A DNA stretch of 64,000 nt from Neurospora crassa OR74A (Eukaryota; Ascomycota; Sordariomycetes; Sordariales; Sordariaceae): contig NC_026502.1 of the NCBI RefSeq assembly GCF_000182925.2, forward strand, positions 620,001 to 684,000, written 5' to 3'. The notes below the pieces were generated by a model, which worked only from the letters and a program-made list of their open reading frames with translations, had not been told where the DNA came from and did not search any database. A program made the translations under genes and the position numbers. Each line of letters opens with the position of its first letter. The first letter of the stretch is position 1. Below, piece by piece: positions 23,024 through 34,023 of the stretch.

Positions 23024-23908
23024 ATGTCCTTCACTGACGCGCCAGTAACCAAGGCACTGGTCTTGGGCCTGGTTGGGCTCTCCATCGCCGCCAGCGTCTT
23101 TGACATCAAGCACTACTTCTACATCTCAATTGGCACTCACTTCCTCCGCTACGGACAACTATGGCGCATGTTGACGTACCAACTATGCTACACCAACTCA
23201 TCCGAGGTGCTCTTTGGAGCCATGTCCCTCTACCACATGAGAATGGTTGAGCGGTTTTGGGGATCAAGGAAATATGCCGTGAGTACCCTTATCTTAATCA
23301 CGTTATACACCTCTGTACTTACCATCGCAAAACAGTCCTTCATCCTCCTAGCCGCACTCTTCACAGCCATTATTCCGCCCATCTTCCTCACTGTCGTGCT
23401 ACGACCGCTCTCCTTCGGCGTCCTGGACTACATACCCGCCGGACCGACACCGATTCTCTTTGCCATTCTCGCGCAGTACCACGCCATGATCCCGCAGATC
23501 TACAAGTACAAGGTCGCCTTATCTGCCAAGACACCATCCAACGCCAGCGACGACACCAGCGGGTTCATCTTCTCGGACAAGTCGACGCGGTATCTCATGG
23601 CCTTGCAGCTGGCCCTCTTCCAGTGGCCCGGCTCTCTCCTCGGTGCGGTGATTGGTTGGGCAGTGGGGTATCTGTGGCGCAACGATCTCTTGCCTTCGGC
23701 GGTTGCGCGCTGGCGGGTTCCGGGGTGGGTGGTCGGTCTTCGCGCCCAGAAGAGGAACGACAGGTTTGATGGGATTCGGAGGAGACTGGAGGATGAAGGG
23801 GCATCTACTGGTGTGGCTACGGGCGCGCAGCCAGCTGCTGAGGGGGAAGGGAGCAGGAGGAGACCATTGGGTCAGCAACTGATAGATGAGGTTAGAGGGG
23901 CATTTTAA
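23024..23908 (+). CDS. Rhomboid-like/UBAC2-like ER membrane protein (Dsc2 type)
   Basis: Polytopic protein resembling the pseudo-rhomboid domain of UBAC2 and fungal Dsc2, subunits of ER/Golgi ubiquitin-ligase complexes for membrane-protein degradation or SREBP processing. Proposed exons 23024-23278 and 23336-23908 (275 residues). The 57-nt intron (GTGAGT donor, AAACAG acceptor) keeps frame, so unspliced RNA would encode 294 residues. Splicing is preferred because it restores GSRKYASFIL, close to the GSRKFASF block of UBAC2 relatives. About five or six hydrophobic segments are visible, e.g. ALVLGLVGLSIAASVF (about 10-25), FILLAALFTAIIPPIFL, and LGAVIGWAVGYLW near residue 210. An early amphipathic block reads FLRYGQLWRMLTYQLCY. 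The basic C-terminal tail has no obvious UBA domain, unlike UBAC2, and no catalytic Ser/His of active rhomboids is apparent. Start context is atcATGT after an A-rich leader. Confidence 0.8.
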   Translation: MSFTDAPVTKALVLGLVGLSIAASVFDIKHYFYISIGTHFLRYGQLWRMLTYQLCYTNSSEVLFGAMSLYHMRMVERFWGSRKYAVSTLILITLYTSVLTIAKQSFILLAALFTAIIPPIFLTVVLRPLSFGVLDYIPAGPTPILFAILAQYHAMIPQIYKYKVALSAKTPSNASDDTSGFIFSDKSTRYLMALQLALFQWPGSLLGAVIGWAVGYLWRNDLLPSAVARWRVPGWVVGLRAQKRNDRFDGIRRRLEDEGASTGVATGAQPAAEGEGSRRRPLGQQLIDEVRGAF

Positions 23909-25868
23909 GATGAGGAGTATGGGTGTTTCCAGTTCGGACAAGGTGGTTTGGGGCCATGGAGGACAGCAATAATACAAATGTTGGTTCGTAACATGATATG
24001 TCCTGTTTGACGTCCAGTTGTCCTGTAGCCGCAACAGCCTGGGTGGGAGATTCGACACGTGACCGGATTTGCTCCAGTCCCATATCCCCCAGGAAGCACT
24101 CCTAGTAATGCAGTGGTATCGTGCTAGGAGTTTTGCCGAGCCGTCATGCCAAATTCTACCATCATGACAGGCGTCAAGTTTAGCCTTGAAATGTGACCTT
24201 GATATATTTACTGCGGAACATACTTGTGTTAATTAATTAGACATTGATGGTTTACACTACAGAACACACACGGTATGCAAGGATGTGTCATGTCTCACAT
24301 CAGAGGTAGACACTCCGATCTACCGATGCGCGTCAAGTGGATGAGACGGAACAGAAAAGACAGGACGGATACCCATGAGAAACACTTGGCCTAGGTCGTG
24401 CACTTGATTTAACAAAGGAAAGTCCCGTCCTGGTGAATGTTGGGAGAATTCGAGCTCTGCAAATCAGATAAAAGCTTCCACTTGGACACTTTATGAATAC
24501 CTGTAGGAAACTACCATAATGCTCAGCAGATATACACTAGTCTAGACTAGTGTGAAAGCGCGATTAGCGAAGGGAATAGTTGTTCGATCATCGAGACCAA
24601 CACAGTAGGTAAATATGCACCAACGGTTGTGTAGAACAAGGCATCATATATGGTAGTACATAGAGTCTCTCTTCACTTGACGCTCAAATCAATCCGCCAC
24701 CCGGTTTAATGGTTTAATTGTCAAGAAATAGAGATGCTTGTATCTGAAACGCTCGGCTAATGAGATCTCCCATGGTTTCCACTTGTTCACTTCCGAAGAC
24801 GTCAGGTCGTTGGGTTCATTTCGACGTGTCGGTGGAAGAGAGGACCTCGATGGCCCAGGAACGGGCGACTTTGAACGAAAAGAGAACCCCACCCACCACG
24901 CAGGTACGGCCCAATTTAGCGCTAGCTTCACAGCGGTTACAGGCTTCAGGCCGCCCGTAAAAGTGGACATGTCCTCGGGTCGAATCCATTTTCCACATAA
25001 AATTGGTTTCCCTTTCTGGATTAAGGCACTTTAATCCATCTTGCCCCCTTGATAGGTAGGTTTGGGTGTTTGATTTCGGACTTCGCGTCACTTTATTGGA
25101 GATTCTTTGGACTGCCTTCTCGACGCCTTTCTCTCCATTCCTTCCCGTCCCATTGCTCAGTTGCCTTTGAGCCCCTGAGGAAGCACTCCCAGGTCCCGTC
25201 CCGTCTCTCTCTCTCTCTGTCTCTTGGCTACCCCGGACGGCAATTGAAAGGATCGGCGGTTAACCGGCATCCCAACCCAACTCTCAAACACCTTCCACCC
25301 ACCTCAGCTACACTACAACTACAGTAAACCAAGTAGACCGGGCCATCATCCCGCCCTGGGCCGACCCGACCGACCGACCGACCGCTGGGGCTTTCCATCC
25401 CGTTCGTCGCTTCTTCCTCCTCCTCCTCCTCCTCCTCCTCCTCCTCCTCCAAGCCTCCAACACCCGACTTCGATCCCCTTGCATCGTACATACAGGAGAC
25501 GTACCCGGTGCCTGGACAACTTGGACCGCCGCATTGCAGTCGCATCTCGAACATCCTCGCGCCATCGCGCATAGATAAAGCCCAACGGCATTGCATGGCG
25601 CCGCCCAACTAGACATACCTAGTTCGCTTGCACGACACGACCAACAGATTTGTTCAACTGTCTGTTTTTGCGTCTTCGCCTTCCCACGCTCTCTCGCCTT
25701 TTTTTGTATAATGTCTTGGACGACTTAGTTGTACTTCAAACGCATACCAAACCAACGCCAGACTAAACAACCCGCTCTCTTGAATACCTAATACGACGAT
25801 ACCCCAGGCGCATATACAACCTGCCTTACTACACCTAAACCTAATATATCATCATCACCATCATCATC
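23909..25868. other. Intergenic: Dsc2-like 3' flank and Uds1 gene promoter
   Basis: Downstream flank of one plus-strand gene and upstream region of the next. It contains a (CTC)n array (about 25414-25450) next to a (GACC)n stretch (about 25365-25383), and CT-rich and CA-rich leader-like sequence just before 25869. ORFs spanning the CTC repeat are low-complexity artefacts. Confidence 0.5.
25414..25450. repeat. (CTC)n trinucleotide microsatellite
   Basis: About twelve CTC units in the upstream region of the Uds1-domain gene, preceded by CCGACCGACCGACCG. On the minus strand it would encode poly-Glu, but no supported gene reads through it. Confidence 0.85.
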
Positions 25869-28822
25869 ATGAATGGAGCCGCAACTAGGAAAGGGGCGCC
25901 GCCTCCCCTCCATGGCCTGGGGAGGTCCATGACCGAGGGGTTCAACAAGCCGCGGTACACTCCCGTAAGAACAACCCGATTGACCGGATGGGAATCTTGG
26001 ACTGATTCGAGGCTGGGGTGTAGGCTAACAAGAATGCTTCCCTAACAGGTCAATGATGCCGACCGGCCCCGCATCTCTGCGCTTGTCGACCTGGATGACC
26101 CTATCCAGATCCACCTCTTGATGGAAACCGCTTTGAGTGACAGCAAGCAATGGGAGATCCTGTCCCAAGAAGAGGTGGACGACCTGAAGAAACAAACCCG
26201 CTCCCTGACAATACGTATCGACCAGGCCCGCGCGAACCTCGCGATCCAGACAAAGTACCGCGATGCCGCCGTATCCATGGCCCGACTGTACAACCCAGGA
26301 CCCAGGAGACACAGCTCCCGTGAGGACATCGCTGCCGCGAGGGAGGCCGAGGTGGAGAAGCAAAATAGCGAGCGCCTTTGCAATGAGCTTTCATCCGAGC
26401 TTGCCTTGCTCGAGAACCAGCTGTTCAACTCCCAGCGCCGCCTACTACAACATACCGCCGCCATCTTGCAGTTGACGCATGGAGCGAGAAGGAGAAATGC
26501 GCAGACACCCAATGGCCAGGTCTTCGGCAACTCGATGATGATTAATGGTATGCCCGAGAGCCCCGAAAGCCTCTACACCTACACCAACTCGCGGGATAGT
26601 ATCAGCATGGAACCCATTGGTGGTGATGATGGATTCGACTGGCGGACATTACACCCGTCGGAAGGAGGACCTGAGAGGTCGGTGAACCTTGCTCCTACTC
26701 CGGCGCCGGCTTTGACGAATCTCGAAATTCCACCAAAGTCGCCAATCCGTGAGCAGACCAGCCAGTTGCGGGAGGAGATGGAGCGGGTCAAGGAGGAGAA
26801 CGAGAGACTCAAGGCTGCGGAGCAGAAGCTCAGGGAGACGGAGAACCAGCTCAGGGCCGGACAGCAGGAACTCTCAGCCGAGAACGACGCTATTCGTACC
26901 GAGATCAACGGTCAGATCAGGCTGTTTGCGGAGGCCGAGCAAAGACTGGAGATGATGAATCACAAGCTGAGGGATGTAATCACCGAGATCAACCCGTCCG
27001 CCGACGCTAATCTTGATGATCCTGAGCCAGCTGCCGGCAACGGCCAAACACTTCCTGTCCAACTTGCCTACCTGGAGCGCGGTCTTGACATGGCCATGCA
27101 CGAGCAGCAACTGAGATCTGCAGCCATCAACAGGGACCTGGAACTTGCCGGTGATGCCTCCGCAGCCACCCTGTCCCAAGCCGAAAAGCGCATCGAGGCC
27201 CTGAACAGGCGTGCTCATACCTTCCTGACGCAGACCATTCCCGACATCGGCACAGCGGCTCCTCCTACGGCCTCTGAAGGATCCATGGACGAGCAGCTCG
27301 ACTACCTCGAGACCATTCTGCGCACCATCCGAGTTGAGATGGGCCGCACACAAGGCTCGACCGCTAACAACAGTAATGCCAACAGATCCGACAGCGAGCA
27401 AGTCGAAGCCGTCCTCATGGGTCTGTGGGATATCATCCACACCGGCTTTGCAGAGATTCAGCGCCAGAAGGCTGCTCGCCGCCAGAAGCGCCTGGAGATG
27501 AACTTGGCCGTTGACGAGGAGGACGAGGAATATCTTTCCGGCAGCGACGAAGCCATCGATCCCAACGAGCAATACTCTCTCCAGGGCTTCTCCGCCAAGG
27601 TACAATGGCTCTATGCTCAAGCCACCAGTCTCAAAGAGCAAAAGGCTGTGCTGCAAAGACAAATCAAGCAGCAGCGCGAGCTCAACAACAAGAGCGGGTC
27701 AGAAAAGGATGCCGAGCTCCGCGCCAAGATGGAAGAACTCGAGAAGATGCGCGGCCTCATCGACGATGCCGAGGCCCGTGTCCTCGAAGCAAAGGACAAG
27801 ATGGAGAACGCCCTCGAGCAAATGGAGGCCATGCAGCGCACCACCGCCGAGCGCGAAGAGGCCGCCATGGCGCGCGGCGCGCAGCAGACGCAGGATAAGC
27901 TCATGGAGCGCAACGCCGTCATCGCCAACCTCGAGAGCAAGTTCAACGACGTCTCCACTCGCCTGGCCGAGACGGAAGCGGATGTGGTCGATCTACAGTC
28001 CCAGCTCCAGCAATCCGCCAAGGCCAAGGCGGCCGCTGAGAAGGCCCAGAAGGACGCCGAGGACGTCGTCGAGGGCTTGCGCAAGGAAATCAAGGACAAG
28101 GACGAGGAGCTCGAGCGCATGAACATGATGCTTGTCGAGATCAAGATGGAAATGACCATCGCCAAGGCCGAGCTTGACGGGGCCTACGGCTCACGCGCCG
28201 AGCGGGCCGCCCACGCAGCTGCCATCAGCAACAAGAACGAGGTGGCCGATCTGCAGGCGCAGGTGGCCAAGCTGAAGATGGAGCTGGAGAGCACGCTCAA
28301 GGACTTTGAGGCCATCACCAAGGAGTCGATTGCCGCCGAGAAGGAGAAGCTCGACCTGGAGCATAAGCTGGATGACGCGACGCAGGCCAAGGAGTCGCTG
28401 GAGAGCGAGGTGGCGGAACTGAGAGAGAAGATGGAGAGGGAGATTAGCAGGCTCAAGGAGGAATTGGATAAGGAGCGTCTGAGACCACCGCCTAGTCCGG
28501 CGCTGAGCGCGGCGGGTAGTGCTGCTGGCGGATTGTTGAGTCCGAGAATGGGCGCGACGATGCTCAGTGAGCAGTTTAGGGCGACGATGAAGGAGGAGCG
28601 GAAGAGGTTCAATGAGGAGATGAAGGTGAGTTTTCTTTTTCGCTTTCTATTTCTCTCATTTCAATGATTGGGTACTAACTTACTTCACAGGAGGAACTAG
28701 CCAAGCGTCGGAAGTTGGAGGAGGAGCTGCGTGCCTTGAGGAGGACAACATCAACAGGTGGTCTAAGTCCAGGGTTGAAGAGTCCGGCTGATCCCGGGGC
28801 ACTTAGTCCTAGTATGTCATGA
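25869..28822 (+). CDS. Uds1-domain coiled-coil protein (up-regulated-during-septation family)
   Basis: Large coiled-coil protein with an N-terminal Uds1 domain. The family is named from a fission-yeast gene induced at septation; a septum or cell-cortex role is inferred from the family name, not shown here. Exons 25869-25964, 26049-28625, 28691-28822. Introns are 84 nt (GTAAGA, CCTAAC branch) and 65 nt (GTGAGT). Product 934 residues. Exon 1 encodes a 32-residue basic/Pro-rich leader. The Uds1 block is LLMETALSDSKQWEILSQEEV (broken here as LLMETALSDS then KQWEILSQEEV), roughly residues 50-190. Heptad-rich Glu/Lys/Leu coiled coils occupy about 240-320, 490-570 and 590-850. A short Ser/Pro-rich linker PPPSPALSAAG near residue 815 interrupts the last coil. 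Exon 3 adds a final basic helix and a Ser/Pro tail ending SPSMS. The start is the first ATG after a CA-rich leader. Similarity to myosin/SMC-like coils is compositional only. Confidence 0.88.
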
Positions 28823-30369
28823 TGACCGGGCCCTCTGGAATGAAGGCTTGGTTGGATCTTGTTTATAAACCATTCTGAACGCAAAACCTTTTATCTAACG
28901 AGAAACTTTACTTCTTTTTTTTCTCCTTCTTCTTTCTTCTTTCTTCTTCTTTTGCATCATTCATATTAACACCTTTCTCGACTTGGATCGATTGCATGGA
29001 CGGCTGCACATTGCGGATTGCGGATGGGGATGGGGGTTGCGGATGGGGATGGGCATACCTACTTGTAGATTGGATGAAAGATTTGGGGGGGGGGGGGGTG
29101 AGGGCATGCAAAATAGCATCATCACCATTATCAAACTTCCTCTTCACTCCAATGTGACTTGACTTTGTCTTCATTTATCTTTTCTTATACCCGTCGACTT
29201 TACCTGTAACATCTACACACGCAGGCCTGGGAGTTCTGAGAAAACCGAGAACTATACTACAAGGGAAAAAAAAAAAAAGAAGGCTTGAGCTGGTAAAGTG
29301 ATACTAACAGCAATTACCTTACACTAACCGGGGGGGAACCTACCTAGTCATATTCGAGTTGGTTACTCTCAGAAACATGTTGACCATAGGTAGGTAAGGT
29401 AGTTAGAAGTGCCCTGTCTTGTCTTGCAGATTTCCCCAGGTTCTACCTTGTGAAGACTAAGTAAGTAATTCTGTCTCTCACCAAACATCATGAACCGGCC
29501 GGACAGGTTCAATGTAGTCTGCCCAAGCTGCTCGCTCCTTCTCTTATCATTATCTGTTTTCCGTCAGAGTGGGTGTTTCGTTGCTCACTCAAGCAAGGTA
29601 GTGAGTCCAGCGAGGTCTTGGTTCCTTTTGTGGGTTGTTAGTTCTAGGTTGAGGGGAGGGAGATCCAAACCGGACTGGGACTCGGAGGTTCATGCCAGTC
29701 TCGTCTTTGAGTCCTGAAGAGACTGGCTGGGCTGGACTCGATGAGTGGATGGGTGGGTGGTAAGGCGGGAAGGAAGGAACCGGTTGAAGTAAGTGCGGTA
29801 ACAGGAACAGTACCTGGTACAAGGGGGCGCGCTCTTACCATGGAGGTTCATATGCCCGTGGGTACTAACTAGGTAGTCCTTAACAGTGCCTGCTGTTCTT
29901 TTACACAAATCTCCCATTGAGAGTAAGTATCTTTTTCTCTTTCACTCGTCCTTCCCGCTTAATTTCTTCGGATCCATGCTTCCATTTGCCATTCTCCGCC
30001 CTCTGGTCAGATACAATCTCCACTCTCCCTGCAACATATCCGTACAGTCCCTTCGGTCACGGTGCTGTGGAAGAAAAGAGACTCCGGATTGGATTCGGAG
30101 CATTCCACCCACCTACCCCAGCGTTGATTCCATGCTGTTGCTTGCCGATTCTAGCTGGCCGCCGGTCCGCTCTCTTGATTTGACGTCCTCACAGAGTCCA
30201 CTCCATGAACGGACATACTACCTATCACTATCACGGCACTGTTGGTCCATATGGTAACAATTCATTGATGGCAGCTTATTTACCTCCGTCGGCTGAAGCG
30301 CTGCAAGTTATCAGTCCCGAGTGGGCTCGTGTCCTTCTCTATTGAGGTACGTAGTAGTAGTATCCGTTC

Positions 30370-30470
30370 CTATTTAATTCTTAATTATATACTTTTTCTT
30401 ATACTTTTAATAACGGTCGTTATCGTAAGGTATACTTAGACTTATACTTATTCAACGTACTTTAAATACT
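30370..30470. repeat. Short AT-rich, TA-dinucleotide-rich patch (possible RIP-mutated relic)
   Basis: About 100 bp of strongly AT-rich, TpA-rich sequence (TTAATTCTTAATTATATAC, TTATACTTATTC) inside otherwise balanced DNA. Abrupt AT-rich islands rich in TpA are what repeat-induced point mutation leaves in Neurospora repeats. No parental element can be recognised, so this is only a possibility. Confidence 0.35.
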
Positions 30471-30687
30471 CTATGCGGGCAAGCTTGAGGGCTGCCTTGA
30501 GAACCTCACAGGGCGTCACGCACATCATGGTGACCTGACCAATCCTTCTTTCCAAGTAGATGTTCATACAAGAAGTACACCTTGGGACGATGACCGCGGA
30601 TGACATTGTGTTAACTGCTAGAATACTAGAATACTAGAACATATATCAAGAAGAGTCCCGTCTGGTCGTTGGCGCCGAAGACTTTTC

Positions 30688-30691
<4 letters not shown>

Positions 30692-30732
<41 letters not shown>
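30692..30732. repeat. 41-nt poly(T) tract
   Basis: Uninterrupted T run on the plus strand about 220 bp downstream of the AT-rich patch. No coding sequence or identifiable retroelement is adjacent. Confidence 0.9.
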
Positions 30733-30733
<1 letters not shown>

Positions 30734-31545
30734 TCTGTCATCCGCTAAGCCCCCTCTATCAAAACTTCGACGGAAAACGTCTTCACTAGATCGGTCATCC
30801 GGCCTTTCGCCCCATGAAAGAAATATGGAAATGGATCTGTCGGTGTCTCAAGTACACATAAAGACCTGCGAGAATACAGGCCATGGAGTGTTAGAATCAT
30901 ATTGTACCTAGGTCGAGAAAGGCAGGTTGTCATATTTCGAGGTCAGATCCCGTGTCAAGTCCCGGCCGATAACCTCGCTGGCTGCCATGTTGGCCTGGCA
31001 TGCTATTGACGGGTTGTTGGTTTCATGACTTGCCATTTCCTTGCCATTGTCGCAACTGATCCTTTCATCAACCCGTCTGCATCCCCAACATCGACGTTAG
31101 TGTTGGCTGTAGTCGCAAGCCACAATATAAAAGCGGCTCAAGATGACAAAAGTAACGCAAAAAAAAAGAGCGGGTAAACAAAACCGACAGGGCCGCAAAC
31201 AACGGGTTGTCAACTTGACATTCTTGATGCCGTGTTTGTTAAGCGCCAAATATAGCAGTGAGTATATCGTCAAGTGAAGCAATACCGAAGTGGATAGACA
31301 CTTCCATTTCAACACGGAATGAGTCGATGTTCGTGTTATGTCAGGCACCAGTATTAGATCCCTCGCAGGCAGGTCCGCCACGAAGGAAAGATTTAAATGC
31401 CAGCATCGCCACCTTCCTTCTCACTCTCTCGGCATCAGTCAATCTACTTTCTCTTCCACTTCCATATTAGTCACTCCATCAATTGCCTAATTCTACAGTT
31501 CCTCAAACACCCTCACATCCTCCAAACCTCCCTACCTACCTCAAA

Positions 31546-32215
31546 ATGCACCTCTCCAACCTCCTCACCTCTCTTCTCGTAACCCTCGGCCTACACCTAG
31601 TAACTCTCACCTCCGCCGCCGCCCTGGACACCACTACTTCTACTTCCACATCCGATCTATCCAGCACCTATTCCGCGTCCCCATCTGCGTCCACATCCGC
31701 GTCCCCATCTGCGTCCCCATCTGCGTCCACATCCAAGTCCACCAGCACATCCCCATCCAACTCAACTGCCCCCCAAACCATCAAAGAATACATCAAAGAC
31801 AAACTATCCCAGAACGCCGGGGCAAACGATAACTCCACCACGACATCCAACATCACATCCATCAAGCGCGTCCAAGGACATGGAATGACCATCGAAGTCC
31901 CCACGTGCTGTTGGAACGGATGCCGAACTTGTTCGTCCAAGGTCTGTGGGAAGGGCGCGAATGGGTGTAATGAGTGGCCTGTATGTGCAATAATTTCCCA
32001 CCTTTTGGTCATTGAACTTCTACTTTCCACTCTTACTTTTTTGTTGGTTTGATGGGAGGGGAAGCAACGCTGCTTCGGGTTCAGGTTAATGGAAGCTAAC
32101 GAGAAACTAGTACTACTCGTGCTGCGCGACGATCATCATTTGGGATATCGGAAGGGATGCGGTGCTGGATGCGTTTACTACTGCGGGAGAGACGGTTGAG
32201 TTTCGAGATGATTGA
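31546..32215 (+). CDS. Small secreted Ser/Thr-rich, Cys-rich protein
   Basis: Function not recognised. Exons 31546-31980 and 32111-32215. The 130-nt intron (GTATGT donor, GCTAAC branch, CTAG acceptor) gives 179 residues. Residues 1-25 form a clear signal peptide (MHLSNLLTSLLVTLGLHLV, then TLTSAAA). Residues 26-75 are a Ser/Thr/Ala/Pro stretch (SPSAS/SASTSAS repeats), probably O-glycosylated. Then come a short charged helix (IKEYIKDKLSQ) and a KR site (about 107-108) that could be cut by a Kex2-type protease. The C-terminal 70 residues hold a Cys cluster: CCWNGC, CSSKVC, GC and, after the intron, SCC. Eight or so Cys suggest a disulfide-bonded domain. Splicing is preferred because the unspliced frame ends in an unrelated hydrophobic run, whereas the exon 2 frame is open, completes the Cys pattern and ends in an acidic tail. 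The layout fits an effector-like or cell-wall-associated secreted protein; that is inference. Confidence 0.62.
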
Positions 32216-34023
32216 GAGAGGGGGCTCGAAGGAGGAGAGGGAAGAAGGGGACAGTGGTGGGTTGTTGGTGAGGATGGAGGTAGTTGAGGGAGGTACTGGG
32301 GATGAGGAGAAGGGGTTGTTGCGCTAGAGTCTCAAAGCTATTCGGTTTAATATGGCGGCTTATGCAGAGGATGTAAGTGAGAAATTCACTGGTATTCATA
32401 TCATTCGAGGTGGAGAAGAGGGATTTTGGGTGCAGTGGCCGTTCATCTACCGACATGAACAGAGAATTTCTTAAAACTATTTGATGAACAATTGACGATA
32501 ATATCTCGAAAACACTCGAGATTATCTTCGAAATAGGCACATGTGTCTTCTTCTCTTCATGCCTTAGTACCCCTTTTGAATTCCAGAAACCTTCAAACTC
32601 TTCAACTGTCATTCCAGCGAGCGAGTTTCTTCGCAACGCCCTCTCTTTACAACGCACAAAAACTCAGCAAATAAACGCATCCTGGTTCCCTTGACACAGA
32701 GAAACCTAAAGGCTTTGGAAAGGTAATGGTTACATTACAAGACCATTTTCGACAAAACAAAAACACCGACTATTGTGGAAATGCTATCGAGTGTCTTGAA
32801 GAAAGTACTTGGATGCAACCATCGTCGCCACCTTCGGAAACTGGTTCTCCAACCTCGCTCCACTCGATAGGTAGGTTCGAATATTAACGGCAGCAGGTCG
32901 AATGATCGAGTTCGGATAGATCATAACGCTGAGAATGGGAAACCCGATTGCCATAAGGGCCGGAGCCCAAGAGGAGGCCTGCTCGGAAGACTATCGCAGT
33001 AGTGGGTCTTGCGGGTTGCAAAGTGAAATTCTGGTCGAGATGGGTTTCGTCAATCAGATCTATAGGTACTCGATTGAAAACTTGCATGCATATGCACCAC
33101 GGACGGCCCTGCGAAGTGGTGGAAGTGATGGTGAAAAAAAAAGTTAAAGACACAGGAAATTTTGAGAAAAAAAAAGAAAGGAAAAAGAAAAAAAGAAGAA
33201 GAAAGAAGAAAAAAAAAAGAAGCCAGAAGGTACCTAATACGATGTGAACAGCGTTGATTGAAGATGAGCATAAGCTATGAGGCAGAAAAGTCATGGTGCA
33301 AGCAACTTTTCTCTTCATCCAGGTCCTTCTTTTACTTTACCAGATCGGTCGGTCCGCCGCCCCGGTGAATTTTAGCAGTCAACTTGCAAACACACATGAA
33401 CCTCGTAAGGTCCTTGAGTATCTCCGCCTCTTCGATTTTCTTGAGCTGCGGGCTGTCTATGTGCCTAATCTAAGCTGTATAGCCCAAAAGGTAGGTACGA
33501 AAGTCTTTTGTCCGATTTGTAATCGCCAGCTACAAGGCACTGGTACGAGGGATGAAATCCAAGGGTTCAAAGAAATGAGTCGAGTGCACGTGTGGCGGTA
33601 CTTACTCTCAGCGGCCTCACCACGGAGTGCCAGCCTGGGTTCGTGGTCTCTGGGAAAAGGCGGGAACCGGGCAATTCGACCGCACTACTAGTAATCACCA
33701 TTGTTCACGAGGATTCCGTTGTGGCCATACCGTGTAAATAGAGAACAGGTAGGTTAGAAGTGCGTCACCAAAATCTGCAATTTACTTCCCATGCGTGGAG
33801 TGTACTTCATTTGTCAACTAACAGTGTTCGCTCCTCCAATAATTACGAATTCTTTGCAGTGTCTGTTTCAACTAATTCCCATGCGCTAGTCTCATCAAAG
33901 ACCCAAATTGATAATTGCTTCAAACACGGCAATGATAGAGAGTGTGGTATCAATGTAAAGTGAAAGACGGCTGAAGATATTACTGCCCGAGCAGTTAAGT
34001 ACAAGGGGGTATGACTCCTGGCC
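32216..34023. other. Convergent intergenic interval
   Basis: Lies between the 3' ends of a plus-strand and a minus-strand gene, so it should hold both 3' UTRs. It includes an A/G-rich stretch (about 33135-33222). One weak plus-strand ORF (33293-33691) is described separately. Nothing else credible. Confidence 0.45.
33293..33691 (+). CDS. Doubtful ORF with signal-peptide-like N-terminus
   Basis: Unrecognised 132-codon ORF from an ATG in good context (gtcATGG). The first 23 residues are hydrophobic and end in small residues (LFIQVLLLLYQIGRSAA), like a signal peptide. The rest has no family resemblance or repeat. A CAAAAG/GTAGGT donor-like site lies at about 33488-33495, so a spliced alternative is possible, but no convincing second exon was found. 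It sits in the convergent interval where 3' UTRs are expected. Chance occurrence is quite possible. Confidence 0.2.
   Translation: MVQATFLFIQVLLLLYQIGRSAAPVNFSSQLANTHEPRKVLEYLRLFDFLELRAVYVPNLSCIAQKVGTKVFCPICNRQLQGTGTRDEIQGFKEMSRVHVWRYLLSAASPRSASLGSWSLGKGGNRAIRPHY

Larger units (their letters stand above)
28823..31545. other. Intergenic interval with short AT-rich relic and poly(T)
   Basis: Carries the 3' flank of the Uds1 gene and the promoter of the secreted-protein gene. It contains a pyrimidine-rich TTCTTC stretch (about 28915-28950), a GGATGGGGATGG repeat (about 29022-29055), a G run (29085-29098), TACCTA/TAGGTAGG motifs (29338-29400), an AT-rich patch (30370-30470) and a 41-nt T tract (30692-30732). 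No ORF with coding character. Confidence 0.5.

Noticed and set aside
25228-25608. Poly-Glu minus-strand ORF over the CTC array
   Set aside because: Repeat-driven open frame in the upstream region of the Uds1 gene, with no conserved sequence outside the repeat.
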